Source: Clostridium sp.
GTDB taxonomy: Bacteria; Bacillota; Clostridia; Clostridiales; Clostridiaceae
Direction of reading: 5' to 3'
Assembly (NCBI GenBank): GCA_031292145.1
Contig: JARLHR010000169.1
Location: 1-36,161 of the forward strand
DNA: 36,161 nt
How positions within the stretch are numbered: position 1 is the first letter of the stretch; each line of letters starts with the position of its first letter. A model generated the notes under the pieces. It saw only the letters and a list, made by a program, of their open reading frames with translations, did not search any database and had not been told where the DNA came from. Positions 1 to 7,658 of the stretch are shown piece by piece. The position numbers and the translations under genes were made by a program.

Positions 1-58
1 AATACATTAAAGAAACTATGTGGAATTTTGAAAGAATAAAATCTTTCAAAGGTGACGT

Positions 59-133
<75 letters not shown>

Positions 134-136
134 CTA

Positions 137-254
137 TCTCGTGATGATGGCATAGAGGTAACACTCCTTCCCATTCCGAACAGGAAAGTTAAGGTCTATA
201 GCGCCAATGGTACTGCATGGGAGACTGTGTGGAAGAGTAGGACGTTGCGAGGTA
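137..254 (+). rRNA. 5S ribosomal RNA
   Basis: The sequence has the conserved 5S core (CCATTCCGAACAGGAAAGTTAAG near 170-194) and terminal helix TCTCG...CGAGG. Length of about 118 nt is normal. It follows tRNA-Asn by only a few bases and is followed at once by a strong terminator, so it closes an rRNA operon. End positions are estimated from the helix and may be off by a few bases. Confidence 0.94.
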
Positions 255-259
255 ATTAA

Positions 260-312
260 AAAAAGGTATATGAAAATGATTAAATTAAAATCATTTTCAT
301 ATACCTTTTTTG
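260..312 (+). terminator. rRNA operon terminator
   Basis: A stem of about 20 bp (AAGGTATATGAAAATGAT near 263-280 pairs with ATCATTTTCATATACCTT near 290-307), A-T rich, with a short AAATTAAA loop and a trailing T run at 306-311. It lies six bases after the 5S gene. Confidence 0.93.
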
Positions 313-420
313 TTGGTAATTATGAAAATTGAATAATTATTCATTTACAGAATGTGGTATAATTGAACTGTAATAGTACGTAATTATAGAGGAAAGTTAT
401 TTTATAAGGAAGTGAATAAT

Positions 421-1137
421 ATGAGAATATCTATAATACACGGGAGTCAAAGGAATGGGAATACAGAAAAAACTATTGAGATAGTTAAATCAAAGTTGAA
501 TTCTCTTGAAAATAATGATTTTTTCGATTTTTATTTACCGAAAGACTTACCATTGTTTTGTTGTGGATGTTTTCAATGCCTTGACAGAGGAAGCATTGGA
601 GGGGAATTTTGTCCTCATGCTAAATATACACATCCTATTTTGAAAATGATTAAACTTTCTGATGGTATCATTATAGCTTCACCTGTTTATTCTCTTGCTG
701 AGAGTGGACAAGTTAAGGTATTTCTCGATCACTTTGGATGTATTTTTATGAGCCACAGACCATTGGAAGAAATGTTTTCTAAAACTGCACTTATAATATC
801 TACAACGGCTGGGACAGGTACAAAGCATGTGATAAAACCAATAGAAAGGAGCTTAAGGTACTGGGGCATTCCAAAGGTATATAAATGTGGATTAATTCTT
901 TGGGCAAAAAAATGGAGTGAAATGCCCCTTGAAAAGCAAGATAAATATAAGAAATGTTTGGGCGAGAAAGCATTAGCTTTTTATAATTCCATGAAAAATA
1001 AAAGAGTATATATCCCGTTAAAAACAAAAATATTGTTTAGTATATTTAGAAATCTTATGAATAGCTATACAGATGGTCATAAAGACAAAGAATACTGGAG
1101 AGATAAAGGTTGGTTAGAAGGAAAAAGGCCTTGGTAA
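421..1137 (+). CDS. Flavodoxin-fold NAD(P)H-dependent FMN reductase-like protein
   Basis: 238-aa cytoplasmic protein. It opens with the flavodoxin/NADPH-dependent FMN reductase signature RISIIHGSQRNGNTEKT (beta-strand plus phosphate-binding loop for FMN) and has the second flavin loop region ASPVYSLAESGQVKVFLDHF at about residues 81-100. A Cys cluster (FCCGCFQCLD...EFCPH) at about 43-63 is typical of iron-sulfur flavoprotein-like members and may hold metal or take part in redox. The C-terminal third is variable. The start is taken as ATG 421 because AAGGA at 406-410 is 10 nt upstream; a GTG at 412 would be too close to it. An extended -10 (TGGTATAAT) lies at 355-363. It is monocistronic. The electron acceptor is unknown. 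Confidence 0.8.
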   Translation: MRISIIHGSQRNGNTEKTIEIVKSKLNSLENNDFFDFYLPKDLPLFCCGCFQCLDRGSIGGEFCPHAKYTHPILKMIKLSDGIIIASPVYSLAESGQVKVFLDHFGCIFMSHRPLEEMFSKTALIISTTAGTGTKHVIKPIERSLRYWGIPKVYKCGLILWAKKWSEMPLEKQDKYKKCLGEKALAFYNSMKNKRVYIPLKTKILFSIFRNLMNSYTDGHKDKEYWRDKGWLEGKRPW

Positions 1138-1396
1138 GAGTAGTGAAACATAATTTTCTTTTATATGTAATAAGTTGAACATTCGGTAGAGGGAAATTCC
1201 ATTTTGCTAAATGTTTTTATGTGGAAATATTAAAATAATTGGCTTTTTAAAGAACTAAATGTAAAATTAATCTAATAAGGAGAGTAAAATATGTAAAATT
1301 ATTTATGTATTTTAAACTAAGAAAAGCTTGTATTATATATATGTAAATTTAAAGTTTAAGAATAATAAACAAAAAAATATGTAAAGGAATCGGGCG

Positions 1397-1564
1397 ATGG
1401 AAACATTAAATGATATGGAAAATTTAATTAATAAAATACGTCAAACTTTATATTTGATAATAAATGAAAAAAATGATTTGTTAGATATTGAAGTAGTTGC
1501 CGTGAGTCAAATTCTTGATGTTACTTTAAATAAATATAATAAATTGCTTGAGGAAGCTAATTAA
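1397..1564 (+). CDS. Spo0E-like aspartyl-phosphate phosphatase
   Basis: A 55-aa protein with the Spo0E family pattern: a helix beginning MENLINKIRQTLYLIINEK, a turn, then the signature SQILDVTLNKYNKL at residues 37-50, matching the S-Q-x-L-D active-site motif. Spo0E proteins dephosphorylate Spo0A~P and so delay sporulation. The ribosome site AAAGGA at 1383-1388 is 8 nt before ATG. The next frame downstream is a broken chemoreceptor gene 33 bp away. The family assignment is good; the target response regulator is inferred from the family only. Confidence 0.8.
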   Translation: METLNDMENLINKIRQTLYLIINEKNDLLDIEVVAVSQILDVTLNKYNKLLEEAN

Positions 1565-1597
1565 CTTAATACTATTTTTTGGATGGGGGATAAATTG

Positions 1598-2002
1598 ATG
1601 CATTATAATCAGTACTTTAGCGAAGAATTAAGTGATGAAGAAATTTTAAGAGCGTTTATTGTTGTTTTACCATATTTAAAAAATCTTATAAGAGATGATA
1701 TAGCTTTTGCAATATCGGACAAATAAAATAAATTTACCAGGTCTAAATGAAGCTATTGAATCAGCTAGAGCTGGTAAATATGGAAAAGAATTTTGTGTTG
1801 TATCAAGTGAAATAAGGAAACTTGCAAATCAAAGTGAAGAATTTGTTGCTACAATAGGAGATGTCATTGGAGAGATGAATACATTACTGGTGCAGTTGAT
1901 GATTCAGCAGCAGTAAGTGAAGAGCAAGCAGCATCTATTCAAGAAATAAGTGCAACTGTTGAAAGTATTAATGATAACTTGCAAAAATTAAACAATCAAT
2001 AG
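1598..2002 (+). pseudogene. Decayed soluble methyl-accepting chemotaxis protein
   Basis: Three pieces of one chemoreceptor remain. 1598-1726 encodes an intact N-terminus (MHYNQYFSEELSDEEI..., 42 aa, stop at 1724), of the type that begins clostridial cytoplasmic chemoreceptors. From about 1727 the sequence jumps to the signalling-domain hairpin tip (LNEAIESARAGKYGKEF, VVSSEIRKLANQS) in another frame, so most of the sensory and adaptation regions are deleted. A further frameshift near 1890-1915 is needed to read the tail (SAAVSEEQAASIQEISATVE) to the stop at 2000-2002. Tip residues are also changed: LNEAIE for the usual LNAAIE, and KEF for KGF. It should be inactive. Confidence 0.82.
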
Positions 2003-2399
2003 TAAAACAATGAATAGATATGATTTCTTGATAAAAGGAAACGAAAAGTACGGAATAAATAAGGATGAAATTTGCAAGTCAGTATTGAATTTTAATAAAG
2101 AATAACATACATAGGGGTAATATGCATGTTATTCTTTAACTTTTATATTTATAGATTAAATATTTATGAAAAAAATATTCTAATCAGATAAACAAATGAC
2201 ATTATTTAAACTATTTCTACTCCTAAATACCTACAAGAGACATTTAAGCTTTAAAAGTGTATAATTGGGAAGTTTTATGTTACTAAGCTTTGTTACTGGT
2301 ATTATCATATTTATATAGTAAGGAGGGGGATAAAATGTAATATTTGTATAGAGTGATACATATTAATAAAATATGACCAAGTTAAAAGGGGAGATACAG
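2003..2399. other. Intergenic region with a start-stop codon pair
   Basis: No convincing gene. A weak hairpin (GAATAACAT...ATGTTATTC, 2100-2136) followed by a T-rich stretch could end transcription. At 2321-2330 an almost perfect ribosome site (AGGAGGGGGA) precedes ATG at 2335 that is followed at once by TAA at 2338. A 31-codon open frame at 2010-2105 has no ribosome site and no recognisable similarity. Confidence 0.4.
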
Positions 2400-2855
2400 A
2401 TGTTTGAGTTCAAGAATTTTGATTTTTTAACAGATGGAGAAATTGATTTGAAGATTGAAAAGAAAATACCATCGAATGAAGAAAAAGGATATGTACCTAC
2501 ATATAGATATAGGATTACTCTACATAACTCGAACAATAGTATAGGCAATATTGATATACGTATCGGATATAATGAGAATATATATTATGGTGGTAATATT
2601 GGTTATAGGATTGAAAAATCTTATAGAGGCAATAATTATGCTTCGAAGGCTTGTAAAATTATTAAACAGGTAGCAATTGCTCATGGAATGTATAAATTAA
2701 TAATAACCTGTAATCCAGATAACTTTCCATCTCGAATAACTTGTGAGAAGACAGGTCTTAAGCTTAATGCGATAGTAGACTTGCCACTACATAATGAGAT
2801 GTATAAAGATGGAGAAAGGCGAAAATGTATATATGAATGGATTTTAACAGGATAA
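2400..2855 (+). CDS. GNAT family N-acetyltransferase
   Basis: 151-aa protein of the GNAT fold, RimJ/RimL-like. Seen features: a beta-strand/hairpin segment (NSIGNIDIRIGYNENIYYGGNIGYRIEKSYRGNNYASKACKII) at about residues 45-85, where GNIGYRI and YRGNNYASKAC correspond to motif A and the acetyl-CoA pyrophosphate loop R-G-x-x-Y-A, then ITCNPDNFPSRITCEKTGLK, the CNPDNxxSRxxxEKxG motif of RimJ-type enzymes. The start at 2400 is chosen because AAGGGGAG at 2386-2393 is correctly spaced from it; an upstream in-frame ATG at 2373 has no ribosome site. The substrate (protein N-terminus or small amine) cannot be told. Confidence 0.82.
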   Translation: MFEFKNFDFLTDGEIDLKIEKKIPSNEEKGYVPTYRYRITLHNSNNSIGNIDIRIGYNENIYYGGNIGYRIEKSYRGNNYASKACKIIKQVAIAHGMYKLIITCNPDNFPSRITCEKTGLKLNAIVDLPLHNEMYKDGERRKCIYEWILTG

Positions 2856-2875
2856 TTCTTTATAATTTTTATATT

Positions 2876-2913
2876 AACAGGTAGTCTAAATTAAAATTGG
2901 ACTGCCTGTTTTT
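2876..2913 (+). terminator. Terminator of the GNAT gene
   Basis: AACAGGTAGTCT at 2876-2887 pairs (with G-U pairs) with GGACTGCCTGTT, followed by a T run to 2913. It begins about 20 bp after the GNAT stop codon. Confidence 0.8.
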
Positions 2914-2919
2914 AGGAGT

Positions 2920-3192
2920 GTGTATATATCAACTAAACTAATAGATTATAGATTATCTCCTTTAATAGAATCGCTTTATTTGGCTGAATCACGGAAATCA
3001 AAAAGGGTTAAGATAGGATGTGGACAGGGAGACACTCGATTTATTATGCACAGAAACGATATGAAGTGAATTCTGTAGATTTATCCGAGTATGCTGTAAA
3101 TCACTTGAAGAAATGGGGAAATGGATGATGTGATTTTAGGTTACGATAACTTAGAGGGATATTTAAAGGGAGATAAGTATTTGAGTTTTTAA
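2920..3192 (+). pseudogene. Remnant of a SAM-dependent methyltransferase
   Basis: The frame from GTG 2920 contains KIGCGQGDT, the glycine-rich SAM-binding motif I, then stops at 3067-3069. One base out of frame the reading continues YYAQKRYEVNSVDLSEYAVNHLKKWG (motif I helix and the acidic motif II strand SVDLSEYA) and stops at 3126-3128. A third frame, DVILGYDNLEGYLKGDKYLSF, ends at 3190-3192. The pieces are in the right order for one class I methyltransferase, so at least two frameshifts plus deletions have broken it. No ribosome site precedes it. The 3' segment 3145-3184 resembles DNA at 15470-15509. Confidence 0.75.
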
Positions 3193-3220
3193 CCACTACA
3201 CTTTTGTAGTGGTTAAAAAC
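3185..3220. terminator. Bidirectional terminator (perfect 16-bp stem)
   Basis: GTTTTTAACCACTACA at 3185-3200 and TGTAGTGGTTAAAAAC at 3205-3220 are perfectly complementary around a 4-nt CTTT loop. The arms supply A and T runs on both strands, so it can terminate the methyltransferase remnant (+) and the PadR gene (-), whose stop is at 3282. Confidence 0.85.
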
Positions 3221-3281
3221 TTTGAACTCTAGTGAAAGTTTATGTGATGTAAGTTCGAGTCTTTATATTAAAATAATTAGA

Positions 3282-3830
3282 TTATGATTCATTTCCATTT
3301 TTACAATAATTAAGACAAAGGTTTAACCATTTGATTGAAGACTCTTCTCGTATAATGGCTCCTTTTAGAACAAGAAAATCTCCAAAAACATCACTATCAA
3401 CAGGTGGAATACCATTATAAGGTTCCAATTGAGTGTATAAAAATGTAAGTCTGTCTTGATGCTGTTCTAATTGCTGTTCTAATAAATAAATTCTAGTATT
3501 TAAATCTAAATTATTTGAAAAGTACATCCTAAGGCGAAAAACATTCTTCGGCGTCTGTTCCATAGGTTCATCTTTTTTTAACCATTTTAAAAAGTCTTTC
3601 TTACCTTTTTCTGTAATAGTATAAACCTTCTTTTCTAAAACATCTCCAGTAATTTCGATATTGTAAACTATAGATTTTTCGTCTACTAATTTTTTCAACT
3701 CTGGATATATTTGACTATGTTTTGCACTCCAAAATTCAGCTAATTGAAAATTAAATTCTTTTCCTATATCATAACCTGTCATAGGTTTTCTATTTAATAA
3801 TCCTAAAATTGCATATTTAAGTGTTCTCAT
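3282..3830 (-). CDS. PadR family transcriptional regulator
   Basis: 182 aa. Residues 1-80 form the PadR winged helix (MRTLKYAILGLLNRKPMTGYDIGKEF; then SQIYPELKKLVDEKSI and KKVYTITEKGKKDFLKWL), and residues 90-180 form the helical Vir_act_alpha_C dimerisation domain (LLEQQLEQHQDRLTFL...). The length matches B. subtilis PadR. PadR proteins are repressors released by ligands, phenolic acids in the founding member. ATG 3830 is preceded by AAAGAGGTG; an upstream GTG at 3836 overlaps this site. It is divergent from the OFA carrier gene, with 296 bp between the start codons, so it probably controls that promoter. The ligand is inferred only. Confidence 0.88.
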   Translation of the reverse strand: MRTLKYAILGLLNRKPMTGYDIGKEFNFQLAEFWSAKHSQIYPELKKLVDEKSIVYNIEITGDVLEKKVYTITEKGKKDFLKWLKKDEPMEQTPKNVFRLRMYFSNNLDLNTRIYLLEQQLEQHQDRLTFLYTQLEPYNGIPPVDSDVFGDFLVLKGAIIREESSIKWLNLCLNYCKNGNES

Positions 3831-4043
3831 AAACACACCTCTTTCCTTGACATCTATTTATTATAACATGGTTTTTGCAAAATACAATTGTATCAAATAT
3901 TACAAGTGGAATGCAATGGGGAATCTATACAAGTAAATATATAGAGATAAACATGCACAGTAATTATAGCTTAATAAACAAATATTCAAAAAATATATAC
4001 AATTATATATAAAATTAAACATATAAATATTTATATATTGATA

Positions 4044-4100
4044 TTTACATGTTTCTGATATTGTGATATTATTAACATGTAATTGTGATAATATTAACAA
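4044..4100 (+). promoter_or_regulatory. Promoter of the OFA carrier with two tandem Rex-like boxes
   Basis: -35 TTTACA (4044-4049), 17-bp spacer, -10 TATTAT (4067-4072). Two near-identical 18-mers, TTGTGATATTATTAACAT (4061-4078) and TTGTGATAATATTAACAA (4083-4100), are spaced 22 bp apart (two helical turns). Against the known clostridial Rex consensus TTGTTAA-N4-TTAACAA they match 5/7 in the left half and 6/7 or 7/7 in the right. The first box covers the -10 and the second the start-site region, a repressor layout. Two ACATGT motifs (4047-4052 overlapping the -35, and 4075-4080) may be PadR sites. Promoter elements are seen; the binding proteins are inferred. Confidence 0.65.
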
Positions 4101-4126
4101 AAAAGATAAACAAGGGGGATTTTTTC

Positions 4127-5374
4127 ATGGAACTTACAAAAAAAAGATGGATTATTTTAATTGCAAGCTGTTTTATCAATTTATGTATTGGTTCGATGTA
4201 TGCTTGGAGTGTTTTTGCAGCTCCTATGGCAAGCTATTTGAGTCAAGTTACTGGTGCTGCTTTAACTGCGGGTACCTTAGCGATCGTTTTCACAGTCACG
4301 AATTCAGTCGGACCTATTACTATGATTACAGGTGGAAGAATTAATGATACTTTTGGACCTAAAAAAGTTATCTTCTTTGGAGGAATACTTTTTGGAGGAG
4401 GTATGATTTTATCAGGGTTTGCCAATGGATTAGGAGTGTTAGTAATAGGGTATGGTGTTCTGACTGGTCTTGGTATTGGAATGGTTTACGGATGTACAAT
4501 CAATAATTCAATTAAATTTTTCCCAGATAAACGTGGATTTGTTGGGGGTATTACAACTGCATGCTATGGTTTTAGTACAGTAATAATATCACCAGTTGCA
4601 AATATATTAATAAATAATTTTGGAGTAACCTCAGCATTTAAGATAATAGGTACTACATTCCTAATTATTGTATGTGGCTGCTCATTCTTAATTGATAAAT
4701 GCCCAGCAGGATTTGTTCCAGAAGGCTGGACACCACCAGTTTCTCAAGGAAACAAGTCAAATCAAAATGATAAGAATTGGAAAGAAATGATTGCAACACC
4801 TATTTTTTATGTAATGATGTTAGTATTTTTATGTGGTGCTTTTTATGGGTTAATGTGTTCTTCTATGACTTCTCCTTTAGCACAAGGTATGATTGGAATG
4901 TCAGTTACTGCTGCGACTACTGTAGTTTCTGTTTTAGCATTATTTAGTACTGGCGGCCGTATAATTGCAGGTTATCTTTCAGACAAAATAGGTAGAAATA
5001 ATACACTTTCTGCTGGTTTTATTCTTGCTGTTATTGGACTTACATGTTTGTATTTTTCAGGGCAAGGAGATGTAATGAAATTTTATGCAGGAATAATAAT
5101 TGTTGGATTATCCTTTGGAGCATTTATGAGTGTTTTACCAGGGTTTGTTGCGGATCAGTTTGGTACTAAGCACAATAGTGTTAACTATGGAATAATGTTC
5201 ATTGGTTTTGCAATATCAGGTTATTTTGGACCAACTGTTATGAAAAATGTATATGCTGCTGATCATAGCTATCAAAGAGCATTTTTAATCGCTGCAATTC
5301 TTTGTGTTATAGGTTTTGGATTAACATTTGTATATCGTTATATGCATAAGAAAGAGATTGGTGCTAATAAGTAA
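4127..5374 (+). CDS. OFA family MFS transporter (oxalate/formate antiporter-like)
   Basis: 415-aa integral membrane protein with 12 predicted membrane spans. The N-terminus (RWIILIASCFINLCIGSMYAWSVFAAPM) is characteristic of the OFA family, which exchanges or imports small carboxylates. The cytoplasmic MFS motif appears as GRINDTFGPKKV at about 76-87 and again as GYLSDKIGRNN at about 282-292. The ATG at 4127 follows AGGGGGAT by 6 nt; a GTG at 4085 lies inside the operator region and is rejected. The gene precedes the enoate-reductase-like gene by 152 bp with no evident terminator between, so the carrier probably supplies its substrate or exports its product. The exact substrate is unknown; the PadR neighbour hints at an aromatic or unsaturated acid. 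Confidence 0.88.
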   Translation: MELTKKRWIILIASCFINLCIGSMYAWSVFAAPMASYLSQVTGAALTAGTLAIVFTVTNSVGPITMITGGRINDTFGPKKVIFFGGILFGGGMILSGFANGLGVLVIGYGVLTGLGIGMVYGCTINNSIKFFPDKRGFVGGITTACYGFSTVIISPVANILINNFGVTSAFKIIGTTFLIIVCGCSFLIDKCPAGFVPEGWTPPVSQGNKSNQNDKNWKEMIATPIFYVMMLVFLCGAFYGLMCSSMTSPLAQGMIGMSVTAATTVVSVLALFSTGGRIIAGYLSDKIGRNNTLSAGFILAVIGLTCLYFSGQGDVMKFYAGIIIVGLSFGAFMSVLPGFVADQFGTKHNSVNYGIMFIGFAISGYFGPTVMKNVYAADHSYQRAFLIAAILCVIGFGLTFVYRYMHKKEIGANK

Positions 5375-5526
5375 ATATATATGTAAACAATTGCCTGTTA
5401 ATTGTTAGACAATAAATTACATCCTACAAGGTAAATTTATTAACAAAGATATGTTTTCAATTTAAGTGATTATATCAGTAATAATTGAAAAAAATTAATA
5501 TTTTATAAATTAAGGAGAATAGAATT

Positions 5527-7476
5527 ATGGAAAGAAAATATCCCAACCTATGCAAACCAATTAAAATTGGAAATGTAACTTTTAGAAATAGAATGTTTTC
5601 AGCTCCCATGGGAGGAACAGATATTACAGCAGATTGTACTATTGGACCTGCATCAACAGCTTTTTATGAATTAAGAGCTAAGGGTGGAGCAGGTTCAGTT
5701 ACTGTAAGTGAAGTAGTGGTTCATCCAAAAACAGAAGCTTCACACATGTATCATTTAGACTTACAAACAGTAGGCTCACTTGCAAGTTTCACTTATACAG
5801 CAGATGCTATCCGTCGTCATGGAGCAATTGCCAGCGTAGAATTATCCCATTCAGGACAATATGCTGGAACTTACTTAACTGATAAGGATAAAAAAGAAGG
5901 TATGGCTCAATGGGGACCAAGTGTTGGGGTTCGTCCAGATGGCCGCGAAGTAAAGGAACTTACTCAAGAATTAATAGATGATATAGTAAAAGCTTATGGA
6001 GATACTGCTGCACTAGCAAAAAGAGCAGGATTTGAAATGGTTATGATTCATGGTGGACATGGATGGTTAATTAATCAATTCTTATCACCTTATTTTAATA
6101 AGAGAACAGACAAATACGGTGGGTCATTAGAAAACAGAGTTCGTTTTGCACAAGAAGTTCTTGATAGTGTACGTAAAGCTGTTGGACCTGGATTCCCAAT
6201 AGAATTTAGATTTAGTGGTTCAGAATTATTTGAAGGTGGCTATGATCTTGCAGAAGGTGTTGAAATTGCTAAGTTAATAGAATCAAGAGTGGATTTACTT
6301 CATGTGTCTGCAGGAACTTACCAAAGAGGATTTGGATTAACACATCCTTCTATGTTTTTACCACATGGATCAAATGTTTATCTTGCAGCTGAAATCAAAA
6401 AACATGTAAGTGTTCCAGTTGCAACACTTGGTGGTTTAAATGATCCAGAAATGATGGAAGAAATAATAGCTAGCGGTAAGGCAGATGTAGTTGAAATGGC
6501 ACGTGCACTTTTAGCTGACCATGAATTACCACAAAAGGTTATGAGCAACCGTGATAAGGACATTGTAAAATGTTTAAGATGCTTCACATGTATGGCTGAG
6601 CGTGCTGCTACATCTACAAGACGTTGTACAGTTAATCCATTAATTGGACGAGAACTTGGTGGAATGGAAGTTATACCAGCAGCTGCTTCACGCAAAGTTC
6701 TTGTAGCTGGTGGTGGTCCGGGAGGACTAGAAGCTGCTATCACTGCTGCAAAACGTGGACATAAAGTAATTCTTTGTGAAAAATCTAATGAATTAGGTGG
6801 AATACTTAAGGGAGAACAAGCACTTCCATTTAAATATGAAATGTATGAGCTAGGAGTTACTCTTGGAAAATTAGCAGAAGATGCTGGTGTTGAAATAAGA
6901 TTAAATACAACTGTTACAAAAGAATATGTTGAAAAAGAAAATGTTGATGCATTAATTATAGCGGTTGGTTCAGAACCACTTGTTCCTCCAATTCCAGGTT
7001 TAGATGGAGATAATGTAGTAGTTGTTAATGACTATTATTTAGAAAAGGACAAGGTTGGTAATGAAGTAGTAGTTCTTGGAGGAGGTCTTGCAGGTTGTGA
7101 AGCAGCAATACATCTTGCACAAGAAGGAAAGACTGTACATCTAGTAGAAATGAGAGCTGAACTTGCTCCAGATGCAAACATAAGACATCGTCCAATTTTA
7201 TTAGCTGAAATTGAGAAGAATGGTATTCAAGTTCATACGGAATATAGAGGATTAAAAGTAACAGAAGAAGGTGTTTTATGTTCTGATGTAAATGGTGAAG
7301 AACATCTTGTACCAGGTATTTCAGTAATCTGTGCACTTGGACAAAGAGCAAGAAGAAAAGAAGTAGATGAATTAATTAATTGTGCACTATGGGTTAGAGA
7401 AATTGGAGATTGTGTACGTCCATCTACTATAACAACAGCTGTATATCAAGGATATCATGCTGCACTTGATATCTAA
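5527..7476 (+). CDS. NADH:flavin oxidoreductase / 2-enoate reductase-like enzyme
   Basis: 649 aa, full length for the enoate reductase/dienoyl-CoA reductase/BaiCD group. Residues 1-340 are an old-yellow-enzyme TIM barrel binding FMN (start PNLCKPIKIGNVTFRNRM; active-site HGGHGW with H175 and H178, then LSPYFNKRTDKYGGSLENR). Cysteines C349, C352, C355 and C367 (CxxCxxC-x11-C) should hold a 4Fe-4S cluster; the usual spacing is CxxCxxxC. Residues 385-649 contain two dinucleotide folds: VAGGGPGGLEAA near 393 (FAD) and VLGGGLAGCEAA near 515 (NADH). Such enzymes pass electrons NADH-FAD-FeS-FMN to an activated C=C bond. The substrate (2-enoate, cinnamate-type acid, or steroid) cannot be fixed from sequence. 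The ribosome site is AAGGAG. The OFA carrier is upstream and a terminator follows. Confidence 0.88.
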   Translation: MERKYPNLCKPIKIGNVTFRNRMFSAPMGGTDITADCTIGPASTAFYELRAKGGAGSVTVSEVVVHPKTEASHMYHLDLQTVGSLASFTYTADAIRRHGAIASVELSHSGQYAGTYLTDKDKKEGMAQWGPSVGVRPDGREVKELTQELIDDIVKAYGDTAALAKRAGFEMVMIHGGHGWLINQFLSPYFNKRTDKYGGSLENRVRFAQEVLDSVRKAVGPGFPIEFRFSGSELFEGGYDLAEGVEIAKLIESRVDLLHVSAGTYQRGFGLTHPSMFLPHGSNVYLAAEIKKHVSVPVATLGGLNDPEMMEEIIASGKADVVEMARALLADHELPQKVMSNRDKDIVKCLRCFTCMAERAATSTRRCTVNPLIGRELGGMEVIPAAASRKVLVAGGGPGGLEAAITAAKRGHKVILCEKSNELGGILKGEQALPFKYEMYELGVTLGKLAEDAGVEIRLNTTVTKEYVEKENVDALIIAVGSEPLVPPIPGLDGDNVVVVNDYYLEKDKVGNEVVVLGGGLAGCEAAIHLAQEGKTVHLVEMRAELAPDANIRHRPILLAEIEKNGIQVHTEYRGLKVTEEGVLCSDVNGEEHLVPGISVICALGQRARRKEVDELINCALWVREIGDCVRPSTITTAVYQGYHAALDI

Positions 7477-7540
7477 TCTAATCATGGTATTTTAGGTTTG
7501 GTAACTGAAGAATAATCATTTTTCTGAAAAGCAAAATTAC

Positions 7541-7594
7541 AACCTCAAACGGAAAATTCTCTTAATAAGGGAAATTCCCGTTTGAGGTTTTTTC
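7541..7594. terminator. Bidirectional terminator between convergent genes
   Basis: AACCTCAAACGG at 7541-7552 pairs with CCGTTTGAGGTT at 7578-7589, followed by T6. It lies between the reductase stop (7476) and the stop of the convergent MFS gene (7659) and can serve the plus strand best. Confidence 0.85.
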
Positions 7595-7658
7595 CATAGA
7601 ATAAAGATAAAAAATTGAATCTTAATTTTCAGGCACTGTAATAAATTTTTATGCATAC

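Noticed and set aside
2010-2105. 31-codon open frame after the chemoreceptor remnant
   Set aside because: No ribosome site, no recognisable similarity, and it overlaps a probable terminator arm.
5527-7476. Naming the large flavoenzyme as a bile-acid (BaiCD/BaiH) or cinnamate (FldZ) enzyme
   Set aside because: Family features are shared by all these enzymes; no neighbouring bai or fld genes are present to decide.
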